Shown here: positions 6,593 to 7,049 of the stretch, in pieces
How positions within the stretch are numbered: position 1 is the first letter of the stretch
Layout of the letters: every line of letters begins with the position of its first letter
Assembly: GCA_026707185.1 (NCBI GenBank)
Contig: JAPOXI010000008.1
Coordinates: forward strand, 1-7,049
Direction of reading: 5' to 3'
Length of the DNA: 7,049 nt
Source of the DNA: Chloroflexota bacterium
GTDB taxonomy: Bacteria > Chloroflexota > UBA11872
Notes under the pieces: generated by a model
Seen by the model: only the letters and a program-made list of their open reading frames with translations
Database searches by the model: none
What the model was told of the DNA's origin: nothing
Program-made: the position numbers and the translations under genes

Positions 6593-7049
6593 TCACGATC
6601 CTGGGCCAGTGAGGGAGGGATTCGCGGGCGGGGGCAACGTGACAACCGTTGCCGACGGAATGTGAGTCGCCGATGGCGCACGGTCGGCATCACCTTCGAT
6701 CAAACGCAGGATGGGGCCCCCGAACGAAAGCACGAGGATCTCGCCATTCCTGTCAGTCCCGAACGAACTAAGAGGCTTCTCAAGGTCAGCGATCTCGATC
6801 ATGCGCCAGCCGGACGCGTCGTCGCCTTCGAGAGCCCAAATCTGACCGCTGCAGAAATCGCCAAAGACGTAGGTGCCTCGCAGCCACGGCATTGCACGTC
6901 CGCGGTACACTAGGCCACCGACAATCGCGCACTTGCCGGTGTGGTCATACGTAATCAGAGGCTCTTCAAATGACTCGGTACCTGTGCATGGAAGACCGGA
7001 TTCGACGCCATACTGCTCGCTTGAGCTATTTGTGAGGTCGAGGCAATCA
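6593..7049 (-). CDS. Glucose/sorbosone dehydrogenase-like protein, C-terminal part (5' end off the window)
   Basis: The frame is open from the right edge to TGA at 6595-6593, giving 151 residues of a C-terminus. They align along most of their length with the end of the RCC1-GSDH lipoprotein: CAIVGGLVYRG matches CSIVGGIVYRG, GTYVFGDFCSGQIWAL matches GTYIFADYCSGQVWAL, and SGWRMIEIADL matches SGWRAIEIVNL. Identity in that core is roughly 55-60% by eye. The cysteines (DCL, LPC, KC, FC) are also kept, suggesting conserved disulfides and an exported protein. The last blade strand (EILVLSFGGPILRLI) is followed by a short Pro-rich tail ending PSLTGPGS. Whether it also carries a lipobox or RCC1 repeats cannot be seen. 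The catalytic His motif would lie outside the window, so activity cannot be judged. Both genes end in a shared TGATCTC around the stop, supporting tandem duplication. Confidence 0.9.
   Translation of the reverse strand, partial: DCLDLTNSSSEQYGVESGLPCTGTESFEEPLITYDHTGKCAIVGGLVYRGRAMPWLRGTYVFGDFCSGQIWALEGDDASGWRMIEIADLEKPLSSFGTDRNGEILVLSFGGPILRLIEGDADRAPSATHIPSATVVTLPPPANPSLTGPGS

Overview
The window is a GC-rich bacterial segment in which every supportable gene reads on the minus strand. In transcription order (right to left) it holds: the C-terminal end of a secreted PQQ-dependent sugar dehydrogenase-like protein (cut by the right edge); a decayed fragment of a chelatase gene start; a large lipoprotein joining seven RCC1-like repeats to a complete glucose/sorbosone dehydrogenase-like propeller; a complete fused AAA+/VWA chelatase subunit (magnesium/cobalt chelatase I-D type); a small P-loop nucleotide kinase-like protein of the FlaR type; and an enolase-superfamily sugar-acid dehydratase (cut by the left edge). 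No rRNA, tRNA, CRISPR array, transposase or phage gene is visible.

Organism: composition and gene style (lipoprotein with a Ser/Thr/Pro-rich linker, RCC1-like repeats, GSDH paralogues, mandelate racemase/galactonate dehydratase-type enzyme, fused I-D chelatase) would fit a free-living Chloroflexota such as the SAR202/Dehalococcoidia side, where enolase-superfamily and sugar dehydrogenase expansions are known. This is inference from gene content only; no phylogenetic marker is present.

Layout: 1-1025 dehydratase; 1145-1720 P-loop protein; 1765-3756 chelatase; 3757-3908 spacer with alternative inverted repeats; 3909-6233 RCC1-GSDH lipoprotein; 6234-6379 unassigned spacer; 6380-6517 relic of the chelatase gene start; 6518-6592 spacer; 6593-7049 end of the second GSDH protein.

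The main observation is a degenerate tandem duplication. Both GSDH genes are followed by a chelatase gene start, but the upstream copy of that start has in-frame stops and ends just before the Walker A motif. This implies an ancestral two-gene unit (secreted GSDH followed by I-D chelatase) that was duplicated and partly lost. The intact pair raises the question of whether the cytoplasmic AAA+/VWA protein serves the exported dehydrogenase, or whether the neighbours are simply co-inherited. The dehydratase and the GSDH proteins both point to oxidation and catabolism of sugars or sugar acids.
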